Positions 26,395 to 35,915 of a DNA stretch of 64,000 nt are shown piece after piece. Each line of letters opens with the position of its first letter. The first letter of the stretch is position 1. This DNA comes from Geobacter sp. SVR (GTDB taxonomy: Bacteria > Desulfobacterota > Desulfuromonadia > Geobacterales > Pseudopelobacteraceae): positions 248,001 through 312,000 of the forward strand of contig NZ_AP024469.1 of the NCBI RefSeq assembly GCF_016865365.1, read 5' to 3'. The notes beneath the pieces are model-generated. The model was not told where the DNA came from. It ran no database searches and saw only the letters and a list, made by a program, of their open reading frames with translations. The translations under genes were made by a program, and so were the position numbers.

Positions 26395-28014
26395 ATGAGT
26401 CATAGTCGTCCGTTGGTGTACTGCTCGCTCCTGCTCGGTCTTTTGTGCATTGTTCCGGCAGCAGCCCCCGCAGCAGTGCTCTCCTCGACCAACATCCCCC
26501 TCGACAGTCCGCTTTACAGCTTCCTCGAAAAATTGGCGGGATTCGGCTTGGTCACGAGCGATGTCAAAGGCATCAAACCCTTCAGCAGGAGTGAAGCGGC
26601 TCGTCTGCTGCTGGAAGCTGAACAGCGCATGGCAGAGCGTCCGAACGAGGTTCCTGATTTTGCGAAAGAACTCGCAAAACGGGTTCGCGAACTGATTCCG
26701 CGAGAGGCGTTTTTGAAAAATAATCCCGAGGCAAAGCCACCGCTGGCGGATTGCAATCTGATGTCAGCCGCCCGATTGCGATATGTCTACCTTGATGGTG
26801 TTCCGCGCAGTTATGAACGCCAGGTACGCGATCCCGGAAATGACGGTGTATTCGGGATAGGATCAGGTCTGCGCCCCAAGAACCCCGATTCCGCAGCGGT
26901 TACGCAGCACGGCAGCGAAGGCACGCCGTTGTCGGAGAACAATAACGGGATCGTGTATCACAATGGCAATAACGCCGAATTGCGCTGGGCCGCCGAAGGG
27001 TATATCAGCGACAAGGCTGCCGGGCTGGTAGAACCGGTGGCGGTATTTTCAGAGGGAGATAGCGTGGTCAAGCTGAACCGGGGGTATATCAAGCTCGGCG
27101 GCGGCTGGCTCGAACTGGAGGCGGGCAAGGATGAAAACTGGTTCGGACTTGGCTACCGCGGCACGGTTACCCTGACTGACAATGCCGAAAATTTTGCCCA
27201 GATCAAGGTCTCCAGTCCCGAACCATTCAGCGTAAAGTATATCGGGGCCATGAAATATGCCATGGTGTTTTCCCGCTTCGACAGGACGGTCGTCAACGGG
27301 GAGGAGCGCCAGCCCTGGTTTTATGCCCTGAAACTCTCGGTAAAACCTGTCGACAGTTTCGAAATAGGTTTCAATCTGGGCCGGCAGGTCGGCGGTCCGG
27401 GAGTCAACAACAGTATCGGGGACAGCATCCGCGGTTTGATTGGGGGGACCGGCGCCGACAATTCCAATGGCCTGGCAGGGTTCGAAGCACGCTACCGCAT
27501 GTCGTGGCTGCGCAATACGGAGCTGTATGGCGAGTTTTCGGGCGAGGACACGGCCGGTTTCTGGCCGATCGCCGAAAGCTATGTTGCAGGCTTCTATGTT
27601 CCCCGCCTGACGGATGATGGTCGTAACGACCTGCGCTTTGAGTTTTTTCAGGGCAACCGAATCTTGTACACGAATGGGACCTTTCCGGAAGGCTACATTT
27701 ACAGGAACCTGCCCATCGGGCATTCCCAGGGGGGAGCCACCCAGGATTTCTTTACCCGCTACAGCCATTGGTTCAGTACACGAAACAATCTCGCGGTGGA
27801 GTACATCTATACCAACCGCGGCATGACCGGTCGGGTTCCGGGGCAGGCAATCGAGCGCAAGCATGCGGGCCGGGTCATCTGGTCGTTGCCCGTGTATGGT
27901 GATATCGATGCCCGTTTATCATACGGTGTGGAAAGAGTCTCAAACTTCAACCTCGTTGAAGGCGTTAACCACACGAATCAGCTGGCAATGTTCGAGTTGA
28001 GATATCGTTATTAG
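26395..28014 (+). CDS. Wzi-like capsule-assembly outer-membrane barrel protein
   Basis: A 539-residue exported protein. The signal peptide is MSHSRPLVYCSLLLGLLCIV..APAA. A helical part opening with IPLDSPLYSFLEKLAGFG follows, then a long run of alternating strands ending in aromatic ELRYRY, as outer-membrane barrels do. The family (capsule assembly Wzi) fixes or exports group-1-type surface polysaccharide, in keeping with its place after wbpM. ATG 26395 is preferred because it directly begins the signal peptide and follows GGAG; a frame from 26338 is longer but lacks a signal. Confidence 0.85.
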   Translation: MSHSRPLVYCSLLLGLLCIVPAAAPAAVLSSTNIPLDSPLYSFLEKLAGFGLVTSDVKGIKPFSRSEAARLLLEAEQRMAERPNEVPDFAKELAKRVRELIPREAFLKNNPEAKPPLADCNLMSAARLRYVYLDGVPRSYERQVRDPGNDGVFGIGSGLRPKNPDSAAVTQHGSEGTPLSENNNGIVYHNGNNAELRWAAEGYISDKAAGLVEPVAVFSEGDSVVKLNRGYIKLGGGWLELEAGKDENWFGLGYRGTVTLTDNAENFAQIKVSSPEPFSVKYIGAMKYAMVFSRFDRTVVNGEERQPWFYALKLSVKPVDSFEIGFNLGRQVGGPGVNNSIGDSIRGLIGGTGADNSNGLAGFEARYRMSWLRNTELYGEFSGEDTAGFWPIAESYVAGFYVPRLTDDGRNDLRFEFFQGNRILYTNGTFPEGYIYRNLPIGHSQGGATQDFFTRYSHWFSTRNNLAVEYIYTNRGMTGRVPGQAIERKHAGRVIWSLPVYGDIDARLSYGVERVSNFNLVEGVNHTNQLAMFELRYRY

Positions 28015-28185
28015 GTTCTAACCCTATTTGCGGCATGGGGTGGTTGTTCTCGGGTGGGGTTCCCGTGGCAGAACTCGCTGGTGAGGGTGTTTTCCACTGT
28101 GAAAGCGCAGGCTTAACATTAATTTTAATCTTGGCATTTCAAATGCAAATCCTTCCTGTAACCAATTTCTTTAGGAGGTAGTACC

Positions 28186-28431
28186 ATGAAAAAAGTTCTC
28201 TCCACCCTCGTAGCCGCTCTCGTTGCCGTTTCTTTCTCCGCAGTTGTTTTCGCTGCTGACGCTGCCAAGCCGGCTGCTAAAGACGCTGCTAAGCCTGCTG
28301 AAACTGCTGCTCCTGCTGCTGAGAAGAAAGAAGAAGCCAAACCGGCTAAGAAGAAAAAAGCAAAGAAAGCAAAGAAAGCTGCTGAGCCGAAGAAAGAAGA
28401 AGCTCCTGCTGCTGCTCCTGCCGCAAAGTAA
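28186..28431 (+). CDS. Small exported Ala/Lys/Pro-rich protein
   Basis: An 81-residue protein with a perfect ribosome site (AGGAGG) and a clear signal peptide cleaved after VVFA-A (residue 23 or 24). The rest is almost entirely Ala, Lys, Pro and Glu with PAAK/KKAK repeats, so the mature part is disordered and strongly basic. Similar short proteins are common in Geobacter and are named only as hypothetical. A periplasmic nucleic-acid- or polymer-binding role would be a guess. It is monocistronic, with its own strong terminator. Confidence 0.85.
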   Translation: MKKVLSTLVAALVAVSFSAVVFAADAAKPAAKDAAKPAETAAPAAEKKEEAKPAKKKKAKKAKKAAEPKKEEAPAAAPAAK

Positions 28432-28455
28432 TTCCCCCTTGACGGAATTTGAAAG

Positions 28456-28485
28456 AAGCCGCATCGTAAGATGCGGCTTTTTTTT
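28456..28485 (+). terminator. Rho-independent terminator
   Basis: AAGCCGCATC (28456-28465) pairs with GATGCGGCTT (28470-28479) around a GTAA loop, followed by a run of eight or more T. One of the strongest terminators in the window. Confidence 0.93.
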
Positions 28486-28512
28486 ATCGTATTGAAAGCA
28501 AAAGGTACTGCC

Positions 28513-29403
28513 ATGACTGATCATATTGTACGTGCAGTAAGCACAGCCGGCGGCATTCGCGTGCTGGCCTGCACCGCAGCACAACTGGCCCGTGAAGTGT
28601 GCACCCTCCAATCTACTTCCGCCACAGTCAGTATCGCCCTGGGCAGGGGCTTGACCGGTGGTGCGCTGATGGGGGCGCTGCTTAAGCCCGGTCAGCGGGT
28701 TGCCCTCAAGTTCGAGGGCAACGGCCCCATGGGCAAGATGATAATCGAGGCGGACAGCGATGGCGCGGTGCGGGGGAGTGTCGGCAACCCGGCTGCGGAA
28801 ATGGAGCCTCTGAACGGGCGCTGGAACGTGCCCGGGATTCTGGGAAAGGCCGGCTTCCTGACCGTATCCAAAGACCTCGGATTCGGGGGTGAACCGTACC
28901 TGGGCACAGTGCAGTTGCGCACCAGTGAGATCGGTGATGACCTGGCCTATTACCTGACCGATTCGGAGCAGGTGCCTTCGGCTGTCGGGCTGGGCGCCAC
29001 ATTGGACGAAACCTGCAAGATCACCGTCTGCGGAGGATTTCTGGTACAGGCCCTCCCCCGGGCTGACAATGAGGAGATCGAACAGATCCTGGCCGGCATT
29101 AAAGGCCTGCCGCCGTTATCGTCCATTCTCCAGGAGGGGGGGGCGGAACTGCTCCTGAAGCGGATTTTCGGATCGGTGCCGTACACGCTGCTTGAGACAA
29201 GCGACATTTTTTTCCGTTGCAGATGTACCATGGATAAAGTCGAGCGGGCCCTGTTATCGCTGGGGGCGGAAGAGTTGCGCGACATGGCAGCCAAAGAAAA
29301 CGGCACCGAAGTGACCTGTGAATTCTGCCGGCAGATCTATCGCTTCGATGCACCCGCACTCGAACAGCTGGCCAGCCGTACGTCGTCTTCTTCCTCGGTA
29401 TAA
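28513..29403 (+). CDS. hslO: Redox-regulated chaperone Hsp33
   Basis: A 296-residue Hsp33. It is a holding chaperone switched on by oxidation of four zinc-bound cysteines, seen here as C236-x-C238 and C269-x2-C272 near the C-terminus. The N-terminal domain has the family blocks GRGLTGGALMGALLKPGQR and FEGNGPMGKMIIEAD. ATG 28513 is chosen over an upstream in-frame codon because AAAGGTA precedes it and the protein then starts MTDHIVRAVS as is usual. truA follows one base after its stop. Confidence 0.97.
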   Translation: MTDHIVRAVSTAGGIRVLACTAAQLAREVCTLQSTSATVSIALGRGLTGGALMGALLKPGQRVALKFEGNGPMGKMIIEADSDGAVRGSVGNPAAEMEPLNGRWNVPGILGKAGFLTVSKDLGFGGEPYLGTVQLRTSEIGDDLAYYLTDSEQVPSAVGLGATLDETCKITVCGGFLVQALPRADNEEIEQILAGIKGLPPLSSILQEGGAELLLKRIFGSVPYTLLETSDIFFRCRCTMDKVERALLSLGAEELRDMAAKENGTEVTCEFCRQIYRFDAPALEQLASRTSSSSSV

Positions 29404-29404
29404 G

Positions 29405-30151
29405 ATGCGCGCCATCAGGTTGACTATAGAATATGACGGCACCGCCTATGCAGGCTGGCAGATTCAGCCCAACGGGCTGGCCGTACAGCAGGTAATCGAG
29501 GGGGCCTTGCAGCAGCTTCTGGGGGAGGCGGTGAGCCTGCGATCCTCAGGGCGTACCGATGCCGGTGTGCATGCCGCCGGCATGGTGGCTGCGTTCGCAA
29601 CAACAAGGCAATTGCCGCTCATCGCCTTTGTTGAGGGGACCAACCGCTTCCTGCCCCCTGATATAGTCATCCTCGATGCCGCCGAAGTGGCGCCCGGATT
29701 CAGGCCGATTGCCGATGCCGTTGCCAAGCATTACCGTTACACGGTGTACAACAGCACCGTCCGCTCGCCCTTGCGACGTTTCATGTCATGGCACGTGCGC
29801 GAAAGACTCGATCTGGAGGCCATGCACGCGGCAGCCGCTCATTTTGTCGGCCGTCACGACTTTGCAGCCTTCCGGGCTTCGAACTGTGCGACGAAAACCT
29901 CGGTGCGGCGGATCGATGCCGTCGATATTGTCCGGGATGGAGAAACCATTACCATCGATGTGATCGGCGAAGGCTTTTTGAAGAATATGGTCAGGGTGAT
30001 GGCGGGGACATTGGTGGATATCGGCAAAGGGCGTTTTGCTCCGGAGCATGTGGCCTGGCTGCTTGCCAATCCGGACAGAAAAAAGGCCGGCGTTACAGCG
30101 CCGGCCTGTGGTTTGTGTCTGATCAAAGTCACCTATCGTGACGACATCTGA
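29405..30151 (+). CDS. truA: tRNA pseudouridine(38-40) synthase TruA
   Basis: A 248-residue pseudouridine synthase that isomerises U38-U40 in the anticodon arm of tRNAs. The start reads MRAIRLTIEYDGTAYAGWQ, and catalytic D52 lies in SGRTDAGVHA. The conserved RSPLRRFMSWHV and GEGFLKNMVRVMAGTL blocks are present. It begins one base after the hslO stop, so the two form an operon. Confidence 0.97.
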   Translation: MRAIRLTIEYDGTAYAGWQIQPNGLAVQQVIEGALQQLLGEAVSLRSSGRTDAGVHAAGMVAAFATTRQLPLIAFVEGTNRFLPPDIVILDAAEVAPGFRPIADAVAKHYRYTVYNSTVRSPLRRFMSWHVRERLDLEAMHAAAAHFVGRHDFAAFRASNCATKTSVRRIDAVDIVRDGETITIDVIGEGFLKNMVRVMAGTLVDIGKGRFAPEHVAWLLANPDRKKAGVTAPACGLCLIKVTYRDDI

Positions 30152-30167
30152 GCCGTTTACCGGCTTG

Positions 30168-30680
30168 TTATTCCGCCAGCAACTTCTTTATCAACTGCTC
30201 CAGCGATTTTCCGATCCCGTCGGAGAACCCCCGGTACATCTCGGCAATCCGCCCCTTTTTATCGATCACGAACATCACCGGCACCGAACGGATGCCGTAA
30301 TCGGTCTGGATCGCCTCGCTGGACATTGCCAGGGGATAGTTGACGTGATTTGCGGCGGCAAACGCCTTTACAAGCTGCTCACCATCCTCGTCGGCGCTCA
30401 GCCCCAGCACTTGAAGCCCCTGCTTTCCAAACTTGCGGTTCAACTCAACCAGGTGCGGTACCGATTCGCGACATGGAACACACCAGGTGGCGAAGAAATC
30501 GACAATCAGCACACGGTCGCGGTAGTTTTCAAGCGACACGGTCTGTCCCGACGTGGTTACCACTTTGAAGTTGGGAGCCTGCTGCCCGACCCTCGGTATT
30601 GCATGCAGGGGGGCCGGCAACAGGAATGTGCCGACGATCAGCAGCAGGAAGAGTCCGGGGAGGAAGCGGCCGCGTCGCAT
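30168..30680 (-). CDS. TlpA/ResA-like periplasmic thiol-disulfide protein
   Basis: A 170-residue thioredoxin-fold protein with a cleavable or anchoring N-terminal hydrophobic segment (about 7-27) and the active site WCVPC. The conserved cis-proline stretch SVPVMFVI and the AhpC/TSA-like front half (GQQAPNFKVVTTSGQTVSLENYR) place it with ResA/TlpA reductases, which keep haem-binding cysteines reduced during cytochrome c maturation. That fits the CcsA/HemX gene nearby. It follows trxA by four bases on the minus strand. Confidence 0.9.
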   Translation of the reverse strand: MRRGRFLPGLFLLLIVGTFLLPAPLHAIPRVGQQAPNFKVVTTSGQTVSLENYRDRVLIVDFFATWCVPCRESVPHLVELNRKFGKQGLQVLGLSADEDGEQLVKAFAAANHVNYPLAMSSEAIQTDYGIRSVPVMFVIDKKGRIAEMYRGFSDGIGKSLEQLIKKLLAE

Positions 30681-30684
30681 ATGG

Positions 30685-31014
30685 TTACAGCGCCTTCGCG
30701 ATCAGTGCTTCAAGCTGGGATTTGGGTACGGCGCCAACGATCTGATCGACAACGGCGCCCCCTTTGAACAGGATCAGGGTCGGGATGCCGCGGACACCGT
30801 ATTTCCCGGGTGTCGAAGGGTTCTCGTCCACATTGACTTTGCCTACTTTTATTTTGCCCGCATGCTCTTCCGCCACGGCATCTACCAGTGGAGCAATCGC
30901 CTTGCAGGGGGCGCACCACGTGGCCCAGAAGTCAACCAGAACAGGAAGCTCGGATTGCAGCACTTCCCGATCGAAATTGGCGTCGCTGAATGCAAGTACC
31001 TTTTCGCTGGACAT
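30685..31014 (-). CDS. trxA: Thioredoxin
   Basis: A 109-residue cytoplasmic thioredoxin with the site WCAPC (Ala in place of the common Gly), the buried Asp in LPVLVDFWA and the cis-Pro in RGIPTLILF. It is a general disulfide reductase. GGAG precedes the ATG. It is first in a two-gene operon with the TlpA-like protein. Confidence 0.95.
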   Translation of the reverse strand: MSSEKVLAFSDANFDREVLQSELPVLVDFWATWCAPCKAIAPLVDAVAEEHAGKIKVGKVNVDENPSTPGKYGVRGIPTLILFKGGAVVDQIVGAVPKSQLEALIAKAL

Positions 31015-31330
31015 TGAAGATCTCCTTTGTGACTAAAATTATTTGGAAATGATATACCAGGCATTGAAAAAATCAAGAGCAAACTCCGGAAAAAGAGCCC
31101 TGTCAGTTGAAAGGTGCAACAAATGGGGGTATGCTGAAGTGCATGTGTAAACAAACCCGACACAAGAGAGCGTTTCCGCATAAAACAACTCTTCCATCGG
31201 CTACAGGTTCCGGCCGCGATGCCGAAGTGGCCGGTGCGACCGGAATCGTCTGTAGATCGTATCGATAGGTAACAGGTATCAAATCACCGCTCAACGTGAA
31301 GAATTTTCAGATGCCCTCGGAGAAGAGCGC
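31015..31330. other. Divergent intergenic region, trxA / haem operon
   Basis: 316 bases holding the promoters of two divergent units. I saw no reliable -35/-10 pair, riboswitch or RNA gene. A GC-rich imperfect dyad (GGTTCCGGCC..GGCCGG..GACCGGAATC) lies around 31205-31248. Confidence 0.45.
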
Positions 31331-31927
31331 ATGTCGGGCTTGCCGCTGAACATAGATATGAAAGGGCGTCCCGTGCTGGTTGCGGGCGGCGGGAGTGTGG
31401 CATACCGCAAGGTGAAGGTGCTGCTCGAGTCGCAAGCCATGGTGCGCATAGTCGCACCGGAGATGCTTCCTGATCTGGCCGGGCTGACTGCAGCTGAAGG
31501 CGTGCCGGTTCGCCTCGGACGCTACGAAACGGGCGATCTCGAGGGGGTTTTCCTTGTCGTTGCGGCGACCGGCGATGCCGCGGTCAATGCACGGATTGCG
31601 GCCGACGCACGTGAACGGGGAATTCTGGTTGCCGTGAGTGATGCCCCCGACTTGGGGGACTGCACCTTCCCTGCTGTCGTGCGGCGCGGAGCGCTTGAGA
31701 TCGCCGTCTCCACAGGCGGTCGCTGTCCGGCACTCGCGGTAGAGGTTCGTAATGTCCTTGCCGGCGTAATCGGCGAGGAATACGGATTGGCTCTGGAGCA
31801 CCTGGCAGCGGAGCGTGAAAAGCTGTTGACGGAAGGGAAGGGCAGCACATACAATGGCGCGATCATGCGCTCCCGAGCCAGGGAGCTGGTCGCAGAGTTC
31901 ACCGAACGCAAGGAACGAGTGCCATGA
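31331..31927 (+). CDS. Precorrin-2 dehydrogenase / sirohydrochlorin ferrochelatase-like (CysG-N/Met8)
   Basis: A 198-residue bifunctional-type enzyme that makes sirohydrochlorin, and perhaps sirohaem, from precorrin-2. The NAD-binding start MKGRPVLVAGGGSVAYRKV is intact, as are the SDAPDLGDCTFPAVVRRG and IAVSTGGRCPALA blocks. It opens the tetrapyrrole operon and overlaps the following gene by four bases. It works with the CobA domain encoded at 35912, which produces precorrin-2. Confidence 0.92.
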   Translation: MSGLPLNIDMKGRPVLVAGGGSVAYRKVKVLLESQAMVRIVAPEMLPDLAGLTAAEGVPVRLGRYETGDLEGVFLVVAATGDAAVNARIAADARERGILVAVSDAPDLGDCTFPAVVRRGALEIAVSTGGRCPALAVEVRNVLAGVIGEEYGLALEHLAAEREKLLTEGKGSTYNGAIMRSRARELVAEFTERKERVP

Positions 31928-32724
31928 CGCATCTCTTTTTCTATCTGACCCTGGTCCTGTACGGGTGTGCCACGACGGCCTACCTTGCCTGCCTGTTCCG
32001 CACATCTGACTGGCTGACCAGATGGGCCAGTCGCCTGCTTGCCGCCGGATGCATCTCTCACGGCCTTTCCACGATTCACCTGGCCAGTCAGGCCGGGCAC
32101 CTGCCGCTGACAAACATGCAGGAATCCCTGTCGTTCTTCAGCCTGTTGATCGTTGCCACGTTTCTGTTGTTCGAGCGACGCTACAAGGTGACCACGCTCG
32201 GTTCCTTCGTCACGCCCGTAGCCCTGGTAATGCTGATCCTCGCCAGCGCCCTGCATGGCGAGGTGCGCCAGCTGCCGCCGATCCTGCAGAGCAACTGGTT
32301 CTGGTTCCACGCCCTGCTCGCCTTTATCAGCTACGCCGCCTTCGCCATCGCCTTCGGTGTTGCGGTGATGTACCTGATTCAGCGTCATTTCCTCAAGGCC
32401 AAGCATTTCGGCGGCCTGTTCCAGAAGCTGCCTTCGCTGGAGACCCTGGACGAGATCAGCTATCGCAGCCTGGCAGTCGGCTTTCCTCTGCTCACCTTTG
32501 CCATCATCTCCGGTGCCATCTGGTCGGAACAGGCAGTGGGAAGCTATTGGGTGTGGGATCCCAAACAGACCTGGTCTCTGATCACCTGGTTCATTTATGC
32601 GGCACTGCTGCACGGGCGCCTGACCATCGGCTGGCGCGGCAAGCGTGCCGCCATTCTTTCGATCATCGGCTTCATCGTGCTCCTGATAACCTTCCTGGGC
32701 ATGAAGCACAGCATCACCTGGTAG
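31924..32724 (+). CDS. CcsA/HemX-family cytochrome c assembly membrane protein
   Basis: A 266-residue polytopic membrane protein with about eight helices and the tryptophan-rich haem-handling motif GSYWVWDPKQTWSLITWF. The conserved His residues lie in SHGLSTIH, LHGRLTIG and MKHSITW. Its length matches HemX/CcsA-type proteins found before hemA in Geobacter and Bacillus. Either role, haem delivery in system II cytochrome c assembly or control of HemA level, remains possible. Confidence 0.88.
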   Translation: MTHLFFYLTLVLYGCATTAYLACLFRTSDWLTRWASRLLAAGCISHGLSTIHLASQAGHLPLTNMQESLSFFSLLIVATFLLFERRYKVTTLGSFVTPVALVMLILASALHGEVRQLPPILQSNWFWFHALLAFISYAAFAIAFGVAVMYLIQRHFLKAKHFGGLFQKLPSLETLDEISYRSLAVGFPLLTFAIISGAIWSEQAVGSYWVWDPKQTWSLITWFIYAALLHGRLTIGWRGKRAAILSIIGFIVLLITFLGMKHSITW

Positions 32725-32757
32725 TTCAATCCCGGCACCTCCAAGGACCGCAATCCT

Positions 32758-34059
32758 ATGAACATCATTGTCGTGGGGCTTTCACATAAGACTGCAACGG
32801 TCGAATTACGGGAAAAGGTGGCATTTTCGCCCAACCTGATCGAAAAGCCGTTGCGTGATCTGGTGGCCCTGGATGACATAGTGGAAGGGGTGATCGTCTC
32901 GACCTGCAACCGGGTAGAAATCTATGCCACTACCCGTGACATAGCAGGGGGCATCGCCCGCATAAAGCGTTTTTTGGCCGACCACCACCGCATTTCGCTG
33001 GAAACCCTTGAACCCCATCTGTACAGCCATCACTCCGAGGCCGCCATCCGGCACGTTTTCCGGGTGGCTTCAAGCCTGGATTCTATGGTGGTGGGTGAAC
33101 CGCAGATCTTGGGGCAGATCAAAACCTCGTACGGATATGCGGCCGAATACAAATCCTCCGGAATCATCCTGAACCGTTTTCTGCACAAGGCCTTTTCGGT
33201 GGCCAAACGGGTCCGCACCGAAACCAGGATTGCCTCGTCCGCCGTATCGGTGGCCTTTGCCGCCGTGGAGCTTGCCAAAAAGATCCTCGGCGATCTCTCC
33301 GACAAGACCGTCATGCTGATCGGCGCCGGAGAGATGTGCGAACTGGCCGCCAAGCACTTCCTCAACAGCGGTGCCCGTGGCGTGATGGTCACCAACCGCA
33401 CCTTTGAGCGGGCCGAACGGCTGGCCGCGGATTTCGGCGGGGAGGCGGTGCCATTCGACGAGCTCTTCCAGCACCTGCACCGGGCCGACATCGTACTCTC
33501 CTCTACCGGGGCTCCGCATTGCATCATCGGTCCCAAGGATGTCGAGGAAGTGGTCAAGCGGCGCCGATTCAAGCCGATGTTCTTTATCGACATCGCCGTA
33601 CCGCGGGATATCGACACCAAGGTCGATGATGTGGAAAACGCCTATCTTTTTACGGTGGACGACCTGCAGGAGATCGTCCAGGCCAATCTTGCCCAGCGTA
33701 ATCGCGAGGCGGAAAAGGCCGAGGAAATCATCGACCAGGAGATCGGACAGTTTTACAAGTGGCTCTCATCCCTAGAGGTGACCCCCACCATCGTGGCCCT
33801 GCGCAGCAGGTTCGACGAGATCAGGCGTGCAGAGCTCGAAAAAACGATGGCTGGATGGAAAGATCTGCCCCCCGAGGCTGAAAAACGGTTGGAAGCCCTG
33901 ACCATGGCCATCACGAACAAGCTGTTGCACGCCCCCACCGCCGCACTCAAGCGGGCCGGTCAGGGAGGGCGCATCGATCTCTATGTGGACGCCTTGCGGC
34001 AGCTGTTCGATCTGCAGACCGGCCACCAGGAAGATGACGAACTGGAGCTGGAGGAATAG
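32758..34059 (+). CDS. hemA: Glutamyl-tRNA reductase
   Basis: A 433-residue HemA. It reduces glutamyl-tRNA(Glu) to glutamate-1-semialdehyde, the committed step of C5 tetrapyrrole synthesis. The nucleophile C50 lies in [11 protein letters not shown]. The N-terminal [12 protein letters not shown], the [13 protein letters not shown] block, the NADPH site [14 protein letters not shown] and the dimerisation helices at the end are complete. It follows the CcsA/HemX gene by 33 bases. Confidence 0.98.
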   Translation: MNIIVVGLSHKTATVELREKVAFSPNLIEKPLRDLVALDDIVEGVIVSTCNRVEIYATTRDIAGGIARIKRFLADHHRISLETLEPHLYSHHSEAAIRHVFRVASSLDSMVVGEPQILGQIKTSYGYAAEYKSSGIILNRFLHKAFSVAKRVRTETRIASSAVSVAFAAVELAKKILGDLSDKTVMLIGAGEMCELAAKHFLNSGARGVMVTNRTFERAERLAADFGGEAVPFDELFQHLHRADIVLSSTGAPHCIIGPKDVEEVVKRRRFKPMFFIDIAVPRDIDTKVDDVENAYLFTVDDLQEIVQANLAQRNREAEKAEEIIDQEIGQFYKWLSSLEVTPTIVALRSRFDEIRRAELEKTMAGWKDLPPEAEKRLEALTMAITNKLLHAPTAALKRAGQGGRIDLYVDALRQLFDLQTGHQEDDELELEE

Positions 34060-34159
34060 GCCGCAACTCCACCACCCGTGGGGGCGACCAGCCGGGTTGT
34101 CCCTGCTAAGACCGGGAGGTGCCGCATTGCTCCCCGGATTCAGGAAGGATTGTAAGCAT

Positions 34160-34852
34160 TTGAAATTGCCGCCGCTGATAGCGGGAACATTGATAAAACG
34201 TTACAAACGCTTTCTTGCTGACGTGCTGCTGGAAGACGGCAGCGTCGTTACGATCCACTGTCCCAACTCAGGCAGCATGAAAGGGTGTGCTGACCCCGGC
34301 AGCCGGGTGTTCCTTTCCCGCAGCCCCAACCTGGGACGTACCTATCCCTTTACCTGGGAACTGGTCGAATCCTGCGGCTGTTGGGCCGGCATCAACACCG
34401 GCCTCCCTAACCGGCTGGCCCGTGAAGCCATCGAAGAGGGTACTCTGGCTGAACTGCAGGGGTACCCCTTGATCCGTCCCGAAGTGCGCTACGGCGAGCG
34501 CAGCCGGATCGACCTGCTGCTGGAGGGGCCGGAAGGGCGCTGCTTCGTGGAAGTCAAGAACGTCACGCTGGTGGAATCGAACCGGGCGCTGTTTCCCGAT
34601 GCGGTCACCGAGCGCGGCCAGAAGCACCTGCGTGAATTGATGCGTGTCGTCGCGGAAGGAGATCGCGGAGTGATCCTGTTCATCGTCCAGCGTGAAGATG
34701 GCCACTCCGTTTCGCCGGCCGACGGAATCGATCCCTCTTACGGGCGGCTGCTGCGGCTGGCCGTAGAACAGGGAGTGGAGGCCCTGGCCTATCGCGCCCT
34801 GGTAACGCCGGAAGAGGTCCGGCTGACGGAGCGCCTGCCGGTATTGCTTTAG
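34160..34852 (+). CDS. sfsA: SfsA family sugar-fermentation-stimulation protein
   Basis: A 230-residue SfsA with an OB-like front half (GTLIKRYKRFLADVLLEDG, PNSGSMKGCADPGS) and a nuclease-like C-terminal half (SRIDLLL..CFVEVKNVTLV). The family is named for a maltose phenotype and binds DNA; its exact function is unsettled. TTG 34160 is chosen as start: AGGAAGGA lies upstream and the protein then begins MKLPPLIAGTL as in relatives. A longer frame from 33983 overlaps hemA without homology. Confidence 0.9.
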   Translation: MKLPPLIAGTLIKRYKRFLADVLLEDGSVVTIHCPNSGSMKGCADPGSRVFLSRSPNLGRTYPFTWELVESCGCWAGINTGLPNRLAREAIEEGTLAELQGYPLIRPEVRYGERSRIDLLLEGPEGRCFVEVKNVTLVESNRALFPDAVTERGQKHLRELMRVVAEGDRGVILFIVQREDGHSVSPADGIDPSYGRLLRLAVEQGVEALAYRALVTPEEVRLTERLPVLL

Positions 34853-34887
34853 CCACAGAGGACACAGAGATTTTCACCACGGGACAG
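34853..34887. repeat. Dispersed repeat related to the 63.55-63.74 kb element
   Basis: CCACAGAGGACACAGAGA followed by TTTTCACCACGGGACAG directly after sfsA. The core ACAGAGGACAC-GAG recurs in both arms of the inverted repeat at 63555-63742. Such CACAGAGGACAC strings are frequent intergenic repeats in this bacterial group. Confidence 0.5.
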
Positions 34888-34964
34888 ATATGGGTTCATC
34901 TTTCTGAATCGATATTCTCTGCCTCTGTAACAGGAAATTCATTACACAAGAAATGGAGATCATC

Positions 34965-35915
34965 ATGCCCCCCAAACAGTTACGCATCGGCACCCGCGCT
35001 AGTCAGCTGGCGTTGTGGCAGGCCAACTGGGTCAAGTCCGAGCTGGAAAAACAGTATCCCGGCATGGAAGTTACCCTGACCAAGATCAAGACCATCGGCG
35101 ACAAGATTCTCGATGTGCCGCTGGCCCAGGTGGGGGGCAAAGGGCTGTTCGTCAAGGAGATCGAGGAGGCCATGCTGCGGGGCGAAATAGACATTGCCGT
35201 GCATAGCATGAAGGATGTACCGACCGAGTTCCCCGAAGGTCTCGGCCTGTACTGCATCACCGAACGCGAAGACCCGCGCGATGCAGTCATTTCGCGCAAT
35301 GTGAAGTTCAGTGAACTGCCCCAGGGTGCCCGCATCGGCACCAGCGCCCTGCGCCGCCAGGCCCAGTTGCTCAAGGTACGCCCCGATCTGCAGATGGTCA
35401 TCATCCGGGGCAATGTGGAAACCCGCATCCGCAAACTGGAAGACGAGAAGCTGGATGCCGTGATTCTGGCAGCCGCCGGTCTGAAGCGGCTGGGTTTCAC
35501 AGAAAAGGTCGCCGAATATCTCGATACCGATCTTTCCATCCCGGCCATCGGACAAGGAGCCCTGGGGATCGAATGCCGGCTGGCAGACCCGGTCATCACC
35601 GAGACGATTGCATTTTTCAACCATGCCGACACCTCCCATGCGGTGAGGGCCGAGCGTGCCCTGCTGAAGCGCTGCGAAGGGGGCTGCCAGGTGCCGATTG
35701 CCGCCCATGGAACGGTCAGTGGCGGTGAGCTCCGCCTGGTGGGATTCATCGCCGCGGTGGACGGAAGTCGCTCGGTGCACGGCGAGATCAGCGGACCGGT
35801 GACGGAGTGCGAACAGCTTGGCATCCGGCTGGCCGATCAACTGCTGGCAGAAGGGGGCAAGGCCATCCTGGAAGAGGTTTACCAGCGGGAGATCGCATCA
35901 CCCTCGCATCCATGA
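34965..35915 (+). CDS. hemC: Porphobilinogen deaminase (hydroxymethylbilane synthase)
   Basis: A 316-residue HemC that joins four porphobilinogens into hydroxymethylbilane. The N-terminus has RIGTRASQLALWQ, the substrate region is HSMKDVPTEFP, and the dipyrromethane cofactor is attached to C241 in CEGGCQVP. ATG 34965 is preferred because GGAG stands six bases ahead, although ATG 34953 is in frame. Its stop overlaps the cobA-hemD start. Confidence 0.98.
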   Translation: MPPKQLRIGTRASQLALWQANWVKSELEKQYPGMEVTLTKIKTIGDKILDVPLAQVGGKGLFVKEIEEAMLRGEIDIAVHSMKDVPTEFPEGLGLYCITEREDPRDAVISRNVKFSELPQGARIGTSALRRQAQLLKVRPDLQMVIIRGNVETRIRKLEDEKLDAVILAAAGLKRLGFTEKVAEYLDTDLSIPAIGQGALGIECRLADPVITETIAFFNHADTSHAVRAERALLKRCEGGCQVPIAAHGTVSGGELRLVGFIAAVDGSRSVHGEISGPVTECEQLGIRLADQLLAEGGKAILEEVYQREIASPSHP

